In this document: in pieces, positions 44,783 to 53,493 of the stretch | How positions within the stretch are numbered: position 1 is the stretch's first letter | Layout: the number at the start of each line of letters is the position of its first letter | DNA from: Acidobacteriota bacterium | Lineage (GTDB): Bacteria > Acidobacteriota > Terriglobia > Terriglobales > Acidobacteriaceae | DNA: 64,000 nt | Assembly: GCA_021804965.1 (NCBI GenBank) | Contig: JAJZGG010000002.1 | Location: 1 to 64,000, forward strand | Reading direction: 5' to 3' | The notes under the pieces: generated by a model | Told to the model about the DNA's origin: nothing | Seen by the model: only the letters and a program-made list of their open reading frames with translations | The model's database searches: none | Made by a program: the position numbers and the translations under genes

Positions 44783-46048
44783 GTGTCTGATATGCTCCGG
44801 GCTATGCCGGACAAAGCCAAGCCTTGGAGCGCGTGGACGCGTGGGCAGCGGAATGCCTTTCTGGCCGCGATGCTGAGCTGGACGCTGGATGCGCTGGATT
44901 TCTTTCTGCTGATCTTCTGTATGCCGGCCATCGCCGGCAGCTTTCATGTGGATGTGGCCGGGGTGGCCGAAGCCGTTTTTCTGACGTTGGCGTTGCGGCC
45001 GGTGGGTGCCCTGCTGTTTGGTGCTGCTGCGGATCGCTGGGGACGAAAGCCGACGCTGGTGGCCAATATTCTTTGCTACTCGGTGGCAGAGATGGGCTGC
45101 GCCTTTGCGCCGTCGCTCCATGCGCTGCTGGTGTTGCGTGCGGTCTTCGGTGTGGCCATGGGGGGCGTCTGGGGTGTGGGCGCGGCGCTGGCATTTGAGA
45201 CATTGCCGAGCGAAGGGCGCGGGTTTTTCTCCGGTGTCCTGCAGGAGGGCTACGCAATCGGCTATCTGCTGGCTGCGGGTGCCTTTGGCCTGGGCTTCCG
45301 CTGGTTGGGCTGGCGTGGATTGTTTGCGCTGGGCGCTGTCCCGGTGCTTCTGGTTCCCTTTGTGCTGCGCGGTGTGAGCGAGTCGCCGGTGTGGGAAGAG
45401 CGCAGAAGGCGGCTGGCCACAAAGACTCGCGATGGGGAGAGTTGGCGGGAGCGGTTGCTCGCCTTGCGTGGCCACCTGCCGATCTTTCTGTTTCTTGTCG
45501 TGCTGATGACGGCCTTTACCAGCTTTTCCCACGGGACGCAGGATATTTACCCCACGTTTCTGCTGAAGGGGGTTGGATTTACCGCCGCCGCTGTGGGCGT
45601 GATTGGAGTGGTCTATAACGTGGGTTCGCTTGCCGGAGGCATGGTCTTCGGCAGCCTGAGTGAGCGATGGGGCCGTCGGCGCGCGATTATCGCTGCGGCA
45701 TTGCTGGCGATTCCCGTGGTACCGCTCTTTGCCTACGGGCACTCCGCTCTGGCGCTGGGCGCAGGAGCCTTCCTGATGCAATTCATGGTGCAGGGGGCAT
45801 GGGGTGTGGTTCCGGCGTACCTGACGGAACTGTCGCCGGCAGCGGTGCGTGCTGTGCTGCCCGGGGTGGCCTACCAGCTGGGCAATCTGCTGACCTCGCG
45901 CAATCTGGTCATCCAGACGCATCTGGCGGAGCGATGGGGCAGCTATCGTCCTGTGCTGGCCGGAACGGTGGTGCTGGCCGGGCTTGCCCTGGCGGCGGTC
46001 ACTGCGCTGGGCCGGGAAAGCCGTGGAGCCCGCATCGGCTCCGAGTAA
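44783..46048 (+). CDS. MFS transporter (carboxylate/SHS-like)
   Basis: 421 residues, twelve membrane helices. The loop 2-3 motif is GAAADRWGRKPTL and the symmetrical one GSLSERWGRRRAI. The start MLSWTLDALDFFLLIFCMPAI and RAVFGVAMGGVWGVGAALAFE resemble the sialate/lactate:proton symporter group, so an organic acid is the likely substrate. GTG 44783 follows AGGAAGGGACGG; ATG 44792 is also possible. Divergent from yceI, convergent with the flavin reductase-like gene. Confidence 0.9.
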   Translation: MSDMLRAMPDKAKPWSAWTRGQRNAFLAAMLSWTLDALDFFLLIFCMPAIAGSFHVDVAGVAEAVFLTLALRPVGALLFGAAADRWGRKPTLVANILCYSVAEMGCAFAPSLHALLVLRAVFGVAMGGVWGVGAALAFETLPSEGRGFFSGVLQEGYAIGYLLAAGAFGLGFRWLGWRGLFALGAVPVLLVPFVLRGVSESPVWEERRRRLATKTRDGESWRERLLALRGHLPIFLFLVVLMTAFTSFSHGTQDIYPTFLLKGVGFTAAAVGVIGVVYNVGSLAGGMVFGSLSERWGRRRAIIAAALLAIPVVPLFAYGHSALALGAGAFLMQFMVQGAWGVVPAYLTELSPAAVRAVLPGVAYQLGNLLTSRNLVIQTHLAERWGSYRPVLAGTVVLAGLALAAVTALGRESRGARIGSE

Positions 46049-46072
46049 AGCGAGCAAAGAAATCGCCGGCCC

Positions 46073-46108
46073 TGGATTGCATGCCGGTGATGGATTGCAT
46101 GCTGGTGA
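46073..46108 (+). repeat. 18-bp tandem repeat, two units, after the MFS gene
   Basis: TGGATTGCATGCCGGTGA (46073-46090) and TGGATTGCATGCTGGTGA (46091-46108) differ at one base. They lie in the 89-base gap between convergent genes. Confidence 0.85.
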
Positions 46109-46137
46109 TGACCTGGTGTGGGGATTGAGGTTCGGGA

Positions 46138-46803
46138 TTATTTGGGACGGACAAGGTCAAAGCGATCGCGTGTCGTGGCCCAGGTATTGCCGGCCATGCG
46201 GCCGACAGCATCCAGTCCCTGCGGGTCGATCCGGTAGTTGTCAATCAGGTCAGGACGGACGTGGAAGCGCACGATCTGGCCGAGGACGACGACTCCGGCG
46301 CCAACGCCCTGTCCGGTGAAGACGATCTGCAGCAGCTTGCATTCCAGCTGTGCCGGAGACTCGGCCACGCGGGGAGCGCGAACGACTTCGCTGGGAATGG
46401 GTGTCAGGCCGGCAAGCGCGAACTCATCGACGGCAGGAGGGACCGATGCCGCGCTCAGGTTGGTCGGATGGGCAATGGCTTCGGAGACGATGTTGATCAC
46501 GAACTCACCGGTCTGCTCGACATTGCGCAGGGTGTCCTTGCGGTCGTCCGGGTGGTCTGGAGTGGGTGCCGAAGGCGGTGCGGTGAGGGAAGGGCAGAAG
46601 AGAACCGTTGGAGGATTGGAGCCAACTCCGGCGAAAAAGCTGTACGGAGCCAGATTGCGGACCCCTGCCGCATCCACCGTGGAAACCAGCGCGACGGGCC
46701 GGGGAACGATCAGGCCGGTCATCAGTTTGTAGGTTTCCTGGGTTTGCAGCCGGGTGGGATCGATGGAGAGATGCTGCGGCGCAGAAGGCGATGTATGCGA
46801 CAT
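46138..46803 (-). CDS. flavin reductase-like domain protein
   Basis: 221-residue FMN-binding protein of the flavoprotein-reductase fold. Typical segments: TYKLMTGLIVPRPVALVSTV, APYSFFAGVGSNPPTVLFCP, DTLRNVEQTGEFVINIVSE and the C-terminal LGQIVRFHV. This subgroup often has no known partner oxygenase. ATG 46803 begins MSHTSPSAPQ; neither it nor ATG 46818 has a strong ribosome site, and the frame open to 46977 runs into the phoU promoter. Convergent with the MFS gene, divergent from phoU. Confidence 0.9.
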   Translation of the reverse strand: MSHTSPSAPQHLSIDPTRLQTQETYKLMTGLIVPRPVALVSTVDAAGVRNLAPYSFFAGVGSNPPTVLFCPSLTAPPSAPTPDHPDDRKDTLRNVEQTGEFVINIVSEAIAHPTNLSAASVPPAVDEFALAGLTPIPSEVVRAPRVAESPAQLECKLLQIVFTGQGVGAGVVVLGQIVRFHVRPDLIDNYRIDPQGLDAVGRMAGNTWATTRDRFDLVRPK

Positions 46804-46978
46804 GATGGCAGGATACATGGCCCGGGCAGGGATGTGGCACCGGGGCGCGGGAGGGGTTGTGATGGCGGGAACATTCCCGAAAATAACTGCCTTGGTGCGC
46901 TTGCTGAAGATGGAAAGCGCGAAATTTTTACTCTGATAACACGGAATCAGGCAGAATGGTGAGATAGGAGTTTTCATC

Positions 46979-47650
46979 GTGCCGCGGATTCATTTTCAAC
47001 AACAGCTGGCCGAGCTGAAGGACAAGATCCTGGCCATGGCCGCACTGGCGCAGCAGGCCGTGCAGAGTGCCGTGGAGGCCTATCTGCAGCGCGATGAGGC
47101 TTTGTGCGCCTATGTCCGTGAAAATGAGACGGCTATCAACTCGGCCCAGCGGGAGCTGGACGAGATGGCCTATGAGCTGCTGGCCAAAGAGCAGCCCATG
47201 GCGATCGATCTGCGCTTCATCCTGGCTGTGATCAAGATGAATGCCGATCTGGAACGCATTGGCGACCAGTCCATGAGCATTGCGATTCGCGCCCAGGACG
47301 TGATGCGCATGCCCGAGGTGGAGTTGCCGGTGGATTTTGAGAGCATGGGCGAATATGCCAGCCGGATGATCCGCACCGCTCTGCAGGCGCTGCTGGATGG
47401 CGATGCCCAGGTGGCCGAAACCGTGCGCGCGATGGACGATGAAATCGATCGGATGAACCGGCTGGCACAGACGGATCTGCTGGCCTTGATTCAGAGCCAC
47501 CCGGAGGTCACTCCGCAGGCGCTGCATGCCCTGCTGATCGCCCGCAACCTGGAGCGCATTGCCGATCATGCCACCAATATCGCCACGGATGTGATCTTCT
47601 GGATCCGCGGTGCGGATGTGCGCCACGCACTGAGCCTGGCATCGGACTAG
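46979..47650 (+). CDS. phoU: phosphate signalling complex protein PhoU
   Basis: Cytoplasmic negative regulator linking the Pst phosphate transporter to the PhoR kinase. 223 residues of two three-helix bundles with the duplicated metal-binding motifs: RFILAVIKMNADLERIGDQS in the first half and LLIARNLERIADHATNIATD in the second. GTG 46979 follows ATAGGAG by eight bases. No pst or phoBR genes adjoin it in this window, which is less common. Confidence 0.96.
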   Translation: MPRIHFQQQLAELKDKILAMAALAQQAVQSAVEAYLQRDEALCAYVRENETAINSAQRELDEMAYELLAKEQPMAIDLRFILAVIKMNADLERIGDQSMSIAIRAQDVMRMPEVELPVDFESMGEYASRMIRTALQALLDGDAQVAETVRAMDDEIDRMNRLAQTDLLALIQSHPEVTPQALHALLIARNLERIADHATNIATDVIFWIRGADVRHALSLASD

Positions 47651-47823
47651 CCTTTCCGAGGATCAGCACAGCCTCCCGCAATGCAGCTGGTGGATTCTGC
47701 GCTCCGCTGGAGATGACGCCCTCATAGATGACGTCTGGATGAAGTTTTGCGGCTGCCATCTGCTCCCCGCGAAGAATCCTGCACCGATTCGCCCAAAAAC
47801 CACGTCCAAAGAGCATAGGCCTG

Positions 47824-49320
47824 GTGACAGAAACGGGTGCGCCTGCAGGCTGGGAACTGCAGGCCGGGCGTGACGATTGTCGTCTGGGCCAGAAAGCGAG
47901 CGAATCGATGCAGGCGGTTGCCGGGGTTGAGCGCAAGGTGGGACTGCAGGATCAGTACGAGCAGACTGTGAATCCGCAGTGGGCGCGGCTGCTGCGCCTG
48001 CTGGGCATGGATGCCGAGTATCGGCGTTGCGAAGGGGAGACCCTGGAGACGGCCGATGGGCAGCAGATTCTGGATTTTCTCAGCGGATATTGCGTCTACA
48101 ACACCGGGCATAACCACCCGGCCATCGTTGAGGCGCTGCATCGGGAGTTGGATGCCAAGGGGCCTCTGATGCTGCAAAGCCATGTGAGCAGCCCGGCGGC
48201 GGAGCTGGCCGGTCGCCTGCTGCAGATGGCGAACCGCTCCCGGAAGGGTCATCTGAGCAAGGTGTACTTTTCGACCTCAGGAGCCGAGGGCGTGGAGACG
48301 GCCATCAAGTTTTCACGGGCTCACACGGGTCGTTCCGGCTTGCTGGCCGCTCGGGGAGCCTTTCACGGATTGACCTGCGGTGCGCTGGCGCTGATGGATG
48401 CTCCATTCTGGCGGGAGGGCTTTGGCGAACTGATCCCGGGTGTGGAGTTTGTGGACTTTGGGGATCTGGACCAGCTGGAGGCGGCGCTCAACACGCGGCG
48501 CTTTGCCGCGTTGATCCTGGAGCCAATCCAGGGCGAGGCAGGAATTGTTCTGCCTCCGGAGGGATATCTGGAGCGGGCGCAGGAGCTGTGTCGCCGCAAC
48601 GGGACGGTGTTTGTGCTGGACGAGGTGCAGACCGGGCTGGGGCGGACTGGCGCGATGCTGGCAGCACACCACTGGAATCTGGAGCCGGACATGGTGGTTC
48701 TGGCCAAGGCGCTGAGTGGCGGACTGGTGCCGGGCGGTGCGGTGCTGATGACGGAGGCGATCTATGAGAGCGTCTATCCCTCGCTGCGGCGCGCGATTGT
48801 GCACACCTCCACCTTTTCCGAGAATGGCCTTGCGATGCGAGCAGGCCTGGCCACGCTCGATGTGCTGGAAAAGGAGAATCTGGAGCAGGAGAATCTGGAA
48901 CCGGAGAATCTGGCCGCACGAGCGGCCCGGCTGGGAGAAGAGTTCCGGCAGCAGCTGCGAGAGCGGCTGGCAGGTTTCGAGATGGTCCGTGAAGTTCGCG
49001 GCATGGGTCTGTTTTCCGGGATCGTCTTCGGTGCTCCGCAGTCGCTTGGGTTGCGACTGAGCTATGAGGCATTTACGCGTGTCCATCCGGCGATGTTTGG
49101 GCAGATGCTGGTCATGCGGCTTTATCGGAAGCACGGGATTCTGACGCAGATTTGCGGCAACGCCTTTCAGGTGCTGAAGGCGGCTCCTCCACTGGTGGTC
49201 AGCGAGGCATCCCTGGAGCATTTTGTGGATGCAATCCACGAAACCATGGAGACCATCCACAGTTCGCGCAGCTTTTGGACGGATGCACTCCGGCTGGCAG
49301 CGCGCGCGGTGCGGATTTAA
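47824..49320 (+). CDS. class III PLP-dependent aminotransferase
   Basis: 498 residues, of which about 45 N-terminal residues are extra. Class III fold: GYCVYNTGHNHPAIVEAL, FSTSGAEGVETAIKFSRAHTG (core TSGAEGVETA), ILEPIQGEAGIVLPP, FVLDEVQTGLGRTG and the PLP Lys in VLAKALSGGLVPGGAVLM. Resembles ornithine/GABA/acetylornithine aminotransferases without decisive substrate residues. A 15-bp tandem repeat (48871-48915) encodes KENLE-QENLE-PENLA in a surface helix. It precedes the type III polyketide synthase by 107 bases in the same direction and may belong to that biosynthetic group. Confidence 0.9.
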   Translation: MTETGAPAGWELQAGRDDCRLGQKASESMQAVAGVERKVGLQDQYEQTVNPQWARLLRLLGMDAEYRRCEGETLETADGQQILDFLSGYCVYNTGHNHPAIVEALHRELDAKGPLMLQSHVSSPAAELAGRLLQMANRSRKGHLSKVYFSTSGAEGVETAIKFSRAHTGRSGLLAARGAFHGLTCGALALMDAPFWREGFGELIPGVEFVDFGDLDQLEAALNTRRFAALILEPIQGEAGIVLPPEGYLERAQELCRRNGTVFVLDEVQTGLGRTGAMLAAHHWNLEPDMVVLAKALSGGLVPGGAVLMTEAIYESVYPSLRRAIVHTSTFSENGLAMRAGLATLDVLEKENLEQENLEPENLAARAARLGEEFRQQLRERLAGFEMVREVRGMGLFSGIVFGAPQSLGLRLSYEAFTRVHPAMFGQMLVMRLYRKHGILTQICGNAFQVLKAAPPLVVSEASLEHFVDAIHETMETIHSSRSFWTDALRLAARAVRI

Positions 49321-49427
49321 GCCGTGCGAAAACAAAAATGCAGGCCCTTGAGGCTGCCTGGGATGGAAGCGCCTAGTATGGCAGCAGCAGGAACGAAGAC
49401 CAAAGGCATAAGGAAAGCAGACCGGGC

Positions 49428-50507
49428 ATGAGGATTGCGGGGACAAAAATGGCTTTTCCGCCCTACTACTTCCGTCAGGAGGAAGTGGTGGCCGCACTGA
49501 AAAGCTACTGGGACGAAGGGATGGAGAACCCTGCGGTGCTGGAGCGGCTGCACGGGCGCACCGGCGTGGACGGGCGATATTTCAGCCGTCCGCTGGATGC
49601 CTACAAGGAGCTGGATACCTGGGGCAAGACCAACGATGTGTGGATTGAGACAGCGGTCCAACTTGGCGAGGAAGCCATCGGCGGTCTGTTGCAGGAAACG
49701 GGCCTGAATCCGGAGAAGCTGGGCACGATCATCAGCGTGTCGGTGACGGGCGTTGCCTGCCCCACGGTGGAGGCGCGGCTGATCAACACCATGGGGCTGC
49801 CGGTGCATGTGAAGCGCACCCCGATCTTTGGATTGGGCTGTGTGGCAGGGGCTTCGGGGCTGGCGCGCGCGGCAGATTATGTGAAGGCGTATCCGGATCA
49901 GGCGGCAATCCTGCTGAGCGTGGAACTGTGCTCGCTGACCTGGCAGCGTGGCAACAGGAACATGCCCAATCTGATTGCCTCCGGCCTGTTTGGCGACGGC
50001 TGCGGCGTGGCACTGCTGGTGGGCGAGCAACTGGCGGCAGAGATGACCGGCGGCAATCCGGAAAGGCTGGGGCCGCGCGTGATGGACAGCCGTGCCACCT
50101 TCTATCCCAACAGTGAAGAGGTGATGGGCTGGGCCATCTCCGAGAAGGGATTTCAGATTGTGCTCTCCGCCGATGTGCCCACGGTGGTCAAGCAGCATCT
50201 GGGAGCGAATGTGGATGCCTTTCTGGCCACGCACGGGATGACCCGGGCCGGGATTGCCTCTTGGATCATGCATACCGGCGGTCCCAAGGTGCTGGACGCC
50301 AATGCCGAAGCGCTGGGATTGACGCGCGAGGATTTCCATCTGAGCTGGGAAGCGCTGCGACGCGCCGGCAATCTGTCGTCGGCCTCGGTGCTGATGGTGC
50401 TGGATGAGGTGATGCGCGCGCACCGGCCCAAGGCGGGATCGCGCAGCCTGCTGGTGGCCATGGGACCGGGATTCTGCTCGGAGATGCTGCTGCTGGAGTG
50501 GAGTTGA
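49428..50507 (+). CDS. type III polyketide synthase (chalcone/stilbene synthase-like)
   Basis: 359-residue homodimeric iterative condensing enzyme that extends an acyl-CoA starter with malonyl-CoA. All three catalytic residues are visible: Cys in FGLGCVAGASGLARAADY, His in WIMHTGGPKVLDA and Asn in RAGNLSSASVLMVLDE. The C-terminal loop AMGPGFCSEMLLLEW is diagnostic. Bacterial relatives make alkylpyrones, alkylresorcinols or phloroglucinols; the exact product is not readable. It overlaps the FAD-dependent gene by 10 bases, so those two are translationally coupled, as in operons that hydroxylate or oxidise the polyketide ring. Confidence 0.94.
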   Translation: MRIAGTKMAFPPYYFRQEEVVAALKSYWDEGMENPAVLERLHGRTGVDGRYFSRPLDAYKELDTWGKTNDVWIETAVQLGEEAIGGLLQETGLNPEKLGTIISVSVTGVACPTVEARLINTMGLPVHVKRTPIFGLGCVAGASGLARAADYVKAYPDQAAILLSVELCSLTWQRGNRNMPNLIASGLFGDGCGVALLVGEQLAAEMTGGNPERLGPRVMDSRATFYPNSEEVMGWAISEKGFQIVLSADVPTVVKQHLGANVDAFLATHGMTRAGIASWIMHTGGPKVLDANAEALGLTREDFHLSWEALRRAGNLSSASVLMVLDEVMRAHRPKAGSRSLLVAMGPGFCSEMLLLEWS

Positions 50508-51727
50508 AGCAGGCGATGCACAGCACGGATGCGCTGATTGTGGGGGGTGGGCCCGCGGGGCTGACGGCGGCTCTGGCTCTCCGGCAGTGCGGCATGGACG
50601 TGACGGTTGCCGATGCGCTGCACCCGCCGATCGACAAAGCCTGTGGGGAAGGATTGATGCCGGATGCGCTGGCGGAGTTGCGCCAGTTGGGCGTGGAGCT
50701 TTCACCGGAAGACGGCGGAGTCTTTGGAGGCATCCGGTTTGTGAGCCATGCGGACCAGACTGCCGGGGTTGAGGCTGCAGCCGAGGCGCGCTTTCCCCGC
50801 AGGAAGGACTGGCCCGGCAGGGAGGACTGTCTCGGCAGGGCGGACTGTCAGGATGCACTCGGCGTCAAGCGTCCCCTGCTGCATCAGCGATTGGAGCAGG
50901 CTGCGCGGCAGGCTGGAGTGCGGCTGCGATGGAAGACTCCGGTTCAGCTTTTGCCGCAGGGTTCGGTGCTGCTGGCTGGAGAGGAATGCCGCTACGGGCT
51001 GCTGGTGGGTGCCGATGGGCAAAGCTCGCGGGTGCGCCGTTGGGCGGGATTGGAATCCGGCCAGGTGCTGAGCCGGCGCTTTGGATTTCGTCAGCACTAT
51101 CGCGTGGAGCCGTGGAGCGATGTGGTTGAGGTGCACTGGGGGCAAAGCGGCCAGGCCTATGTGACCCCGGTGGGCGGCAATGAAGTCTGCGTTGCCACCG
51201 TGACGCACACTCCGCACAGCCGGGTGGATGCCCTGCTGGAGGAGCTTCCGTGGCTGCGAGAGAGGCTCACGCCGGGCAGGGAGTTGCTGCGTACGGATCG
51301 CGAACGAGGCGCACTGACCACAACCCGACGGCTCCGGCGAGTGGCGACCGGTCGCGTTGCCCTGCTTGGCGATGCTTCCGGGTCAGCCGATGCCATCACC
51401 GGGGAAGGCATGGCGATGGCCTTCCGACAGGCACTGCTGTTGGCGGAATCCGTGGAGAGACTCCCGATGAACGCAGCACTGGAGCGGTATAACCGGCACC
51501 ATCCGGAGATTCTTCGCCTGCCGCAGAGGATGGCACAGGTGATGCTGCTGATGGATCGTTGGCCGGCTCTGCGCCGACGCGCGATTCACGCGCTGGAGAC
51601 GGAGCCGCAGCTGTTTGCCCGGTTGCTGGGTGTCCATGTCGGTGCCGAATCCATGGGGCACTTTGTGGTGACGCGTGGGCCGCAATTTGCCTGGCGGCTG
51701 GCGGTTGCCCGCAGCCAGGCCGGATAA
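50498..51727 (+). CDS. FAD-dependent monooxygenase / geranylgeranyl-reductase-like oxidoreductase
   Basis: 409 residues. FAD motifs: GXGXXG in DALIVGGGPAGLTAALALRQ, the ACGEGLMPDALAELRQLG segment, the DG motif LLVGADGQSSRVRRWAGL and the GD motif VALLGDASGSADAITGEGMAMAF. Likely modifies the product of the overlapping polyketide synthase, for example by ring hydroxylation or quinone formation (inference from gene coupling). Unusual: a 6-residue repeat (PRRKDW-PGREDC-LGRADC) from an 18-bp tandem array at 50795-50848 is inserted between the FAD and substrate regions. The GTG 50498 start overlaps the synthase; ATG 50516 is an alternative. Confidence 0.9.
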   Translation: MELKQAMHSTDALIVGGGPAGLTAALALRQCGMDVTVADALHPPIDKACGEGLMPDALAELRQLGVELSPEDGGVFGGIRFVSHADQTAGVEAAAEARFPRRKDWPGREDCLGRADCQDALGVKRPLLHQRLEQAARQAGVRLRWKTPVQLLPQGSVLLAGEECRYGLLVGADGQSSRVRRWAGLESGQVLSRRFGFRQHYRVEPWSDVVEVHWGQSGQAYVTPVGGNEVCVATVTHTPHSRVDALLEELPWLRERLTPGRELLRTDRERGALTTTRRLRRVATGRVALLGDASGSADAITGEGMAMAFRQALLLAESVERLPMNAALERYNRHHPEILRLPQRMAQVMLLMDRWPALRRRAIHALETEPQLFARLLGVHVGAESMGHFVVTRGPQFAWRLAVARSQAG

Positions 51728-51804
51728 GTCCAGGCCGGACAAGTCCAGACCGGATAAGCCCGGGCCGGATGTGCCCAGGCCCTATCAGCGCAGGCCGGTT
51801 GAGC
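51715..51804 (+). repeat. 15-bp tandem repeat spanning the oxidoreductase stop codon
   Basis: Six consecutive 15-base units based on CCAGGCCGGATAAGT, at 51715-51729, 51730-51744, 51745-51759, 51760-51774, 51775-51789 and 51790-51804, with increasing divergence. The first unit contains the TAA stop (51725-51727) of the FAD-dependent gene. It occupies nearly the whole gap to the convergent xylB gene. Confidence 0.93.
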
Positions 51805-51822
51805 AATTGATCGAATGCCCGA

Positions 51823-53310
51823 CTACCGGCGGCCTGCATGCAGGCTTGCCAGCGCAGGGTAAAGCCTGCGCCAGTGAGCATAGCCCTCCCGGTAGGCTGC
51901 CACCGATTCCGCGTCGGGGAGGATGCGTTCCGCGACGGTAATGGCTGCCGCACAGGCATCGTCCAGCGAGGACCAGTGCCCGGCACCCACGCCAGCCATC
52001 AGGGCTGATCCGAAGGCGCCACCTTCCTCGGCGGTGAGGATCTCCACGGGCTGACCGTATACGCCAGCCTGAATCCTGCGCCAGAGCGGACCTCTGGCGC
52101 CTCCGCCACCCAGCCGGATGGCCGAGACGGGGATACCCAGCTCGGCGAAGAGCGTGAAGGAGTCTCCCAGAGAGTAGGCAACCCCCTCCAGCACTGCCCG
52201 CGTGAAGTGGGCAGCGGTGTGGCTGGAGTGAATTCCGGCAAAGGCAGCGCGGACCTCCGGATCAAGATGCGGCGTACGCTCCCCGAGCAGGTAGGGAGCC
52301 CACATCAGCCCGTCACTGCCGGCGGCAATGGCACTGGCCGCAGCGGTGAGTGCATCGTAATCCTGGCCGGCAAAGAAGGTTTCCCGCAGCCAGCGAAGGC
52401 TGAGTCCAGCCGATTGCGTGACACCCATGACATGCCAACGGCCGGGAACGGCGTGGCAGAAGGTGTGCAGACGGCCCTTGGGATCACGAATCGGACTGGC
52501 TGTGGCCGCAAAGACCACGCCCGAGGTCCCGATGGTGGCCGAGACGGAGCCGGGAGCCAGAATGCCCATGCCCACGGCGCCTGCACCCTGATCTCCGGCG
52601 CCAGCCACAACGGGTGTTCCGGCGGTGAGTCCGGTGACGGTCGCCGCATCGGGGCTGATGGTGGCGCATACATCGGTGGATTCGTACACGGGCGGCAGCC
52701 ATGCCATGGGAATGCCGGCGGCTGCAGCCACCTCAGCGGACCAGCGCCGGTGTGTCACATCGAGCAGAAGCGTCCCGCTAGCCTCCTGCACATCGATGGC
52801 ATAGCTGCCCGTCAGACGGAAGCGGACATAATCCTTGGGGCAGAGAATGTGCGCGGTCTGGGCAAAGATCTCCGGTTCGTGGGTTTTGACCCAGAGCAGC
52901 TTGGTGAGGGTGAAGTTGGGCAGGGCAGGATTGCAGGTGAGCTCGATCAGCCGCTCGTAGCCGATCTGTTCATGGAGCCAGTCGCACTCCGGCTGGGTGC
53001 GGGTATCGCACCAGATGAGCGAGGGTCGAAGGACATTGCCGGCCGCATCCAGAAGCACGGCACCGTGCATTTGTCCGGTGAGTCCAATGCCTCCGATCGG
53101 CTGGACCGGAGTGGGAGCAGCCGCAAGGGTGGCGCGGATGGCTTCGACGGCGGCCCGCCACCAGTCCTCGGGGTCCTGCTCGGCCCATCCTGGCTGTGGC
53201 GTGCGAAACGGCGCATGTTCTGCCGAGGCGGAACTCACAATGGCGCCGTCTTCATTGACCAGCACGGCCCGTGTGCCGCCGGTGCCAATATCCATGCCAA
53301 GAAACCACAT
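51823..53310 (-). CDS. xylB: xylulokinase (FGGY family)
   Basis: Phosphorylates D-xylulose with ATP. The N-terminal phosphate-binding motif is FLGMDIGTGGTRAVLV; xylulokinase-specific segments are GIGLTGQMHGAVLLD, LIWCDTRTQPECDWL, PKDYVRFRLTGSYAIDVQEASGT (core KDYVRFRLTG) and VVAGAGDQGAGAVGMGI. The C-terminal ATP site is IRLGGGGARGPLWRRIQA. 495 residues, normal. No xylA or xylose transporter is adjacent, but a GH3 glycosidase, a sugar symporter and an isomerase-like gene follow within 12 kb. Confidence 0.93.
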   Translation of the reverse strand: MWFLGMDIGTGGTRAVLVNEDGAIVSSASAEHAPFRTPQPGWAEQDPEDWWRAAVEAIRATLAAAPTPVQPIGGIGLTGQMHGAVLLDAAGNVLRPSLIWCDTRTQPECDWLHEQIGYERLIELTCNPALPNFTLTKLLWVKTHEPEIFAQTAHILCPKDYVRFRLTGSYAIDVQEASGTLLLDVTHRRWSAEVAAAAGIPMAWLPPVYESTDVCATISPDAATVTGLTAGTPVVAGAGDQGAGAVGMGILAPGSVSATIGTSGVVFAATASPIRDPKGRLHTFCHAVPGRWHVMGVTQSAGLSLRWLRETFFAGQDYDALTAAASAIAAGSDGLMWAPYLLGERTPHLDPEVRAAFAGIHSSHTAAHFTRAVLEGVAYSLGDSFTLFAELGIPVSAIRLGGGGARGPLWRRIQAGVYGQPVEILTAEEGGAFGSALMAGVGAGHWSSLDDACAAAITVAERILPDAESVAAYREGYAHWRRLYPALASLHAGRR

Positions 53311-53493
53311 TGCTCACCTCAAAGGGAAACGGGATATAAATCGGTTTTCTGTGCGAAAAATTCCGATGCAGAGTGAGGATAGCAGTCGGGGCGGTGCAGG
53401 GCAAGGATTCGGTGGATCAAAAAAACTTTGCGGACAGTGGGGTGAGCACTGTCCGCATGGGTTGCAACGGTGTGTTGCCGTCGAGCGCGTCCG

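Noticed and set aside
46804-46977. Extended N-terminus for the flavin reductase-like protein
   Set aside because: The extension reads back through the phoU control region and has no family similarity or ribosome site.
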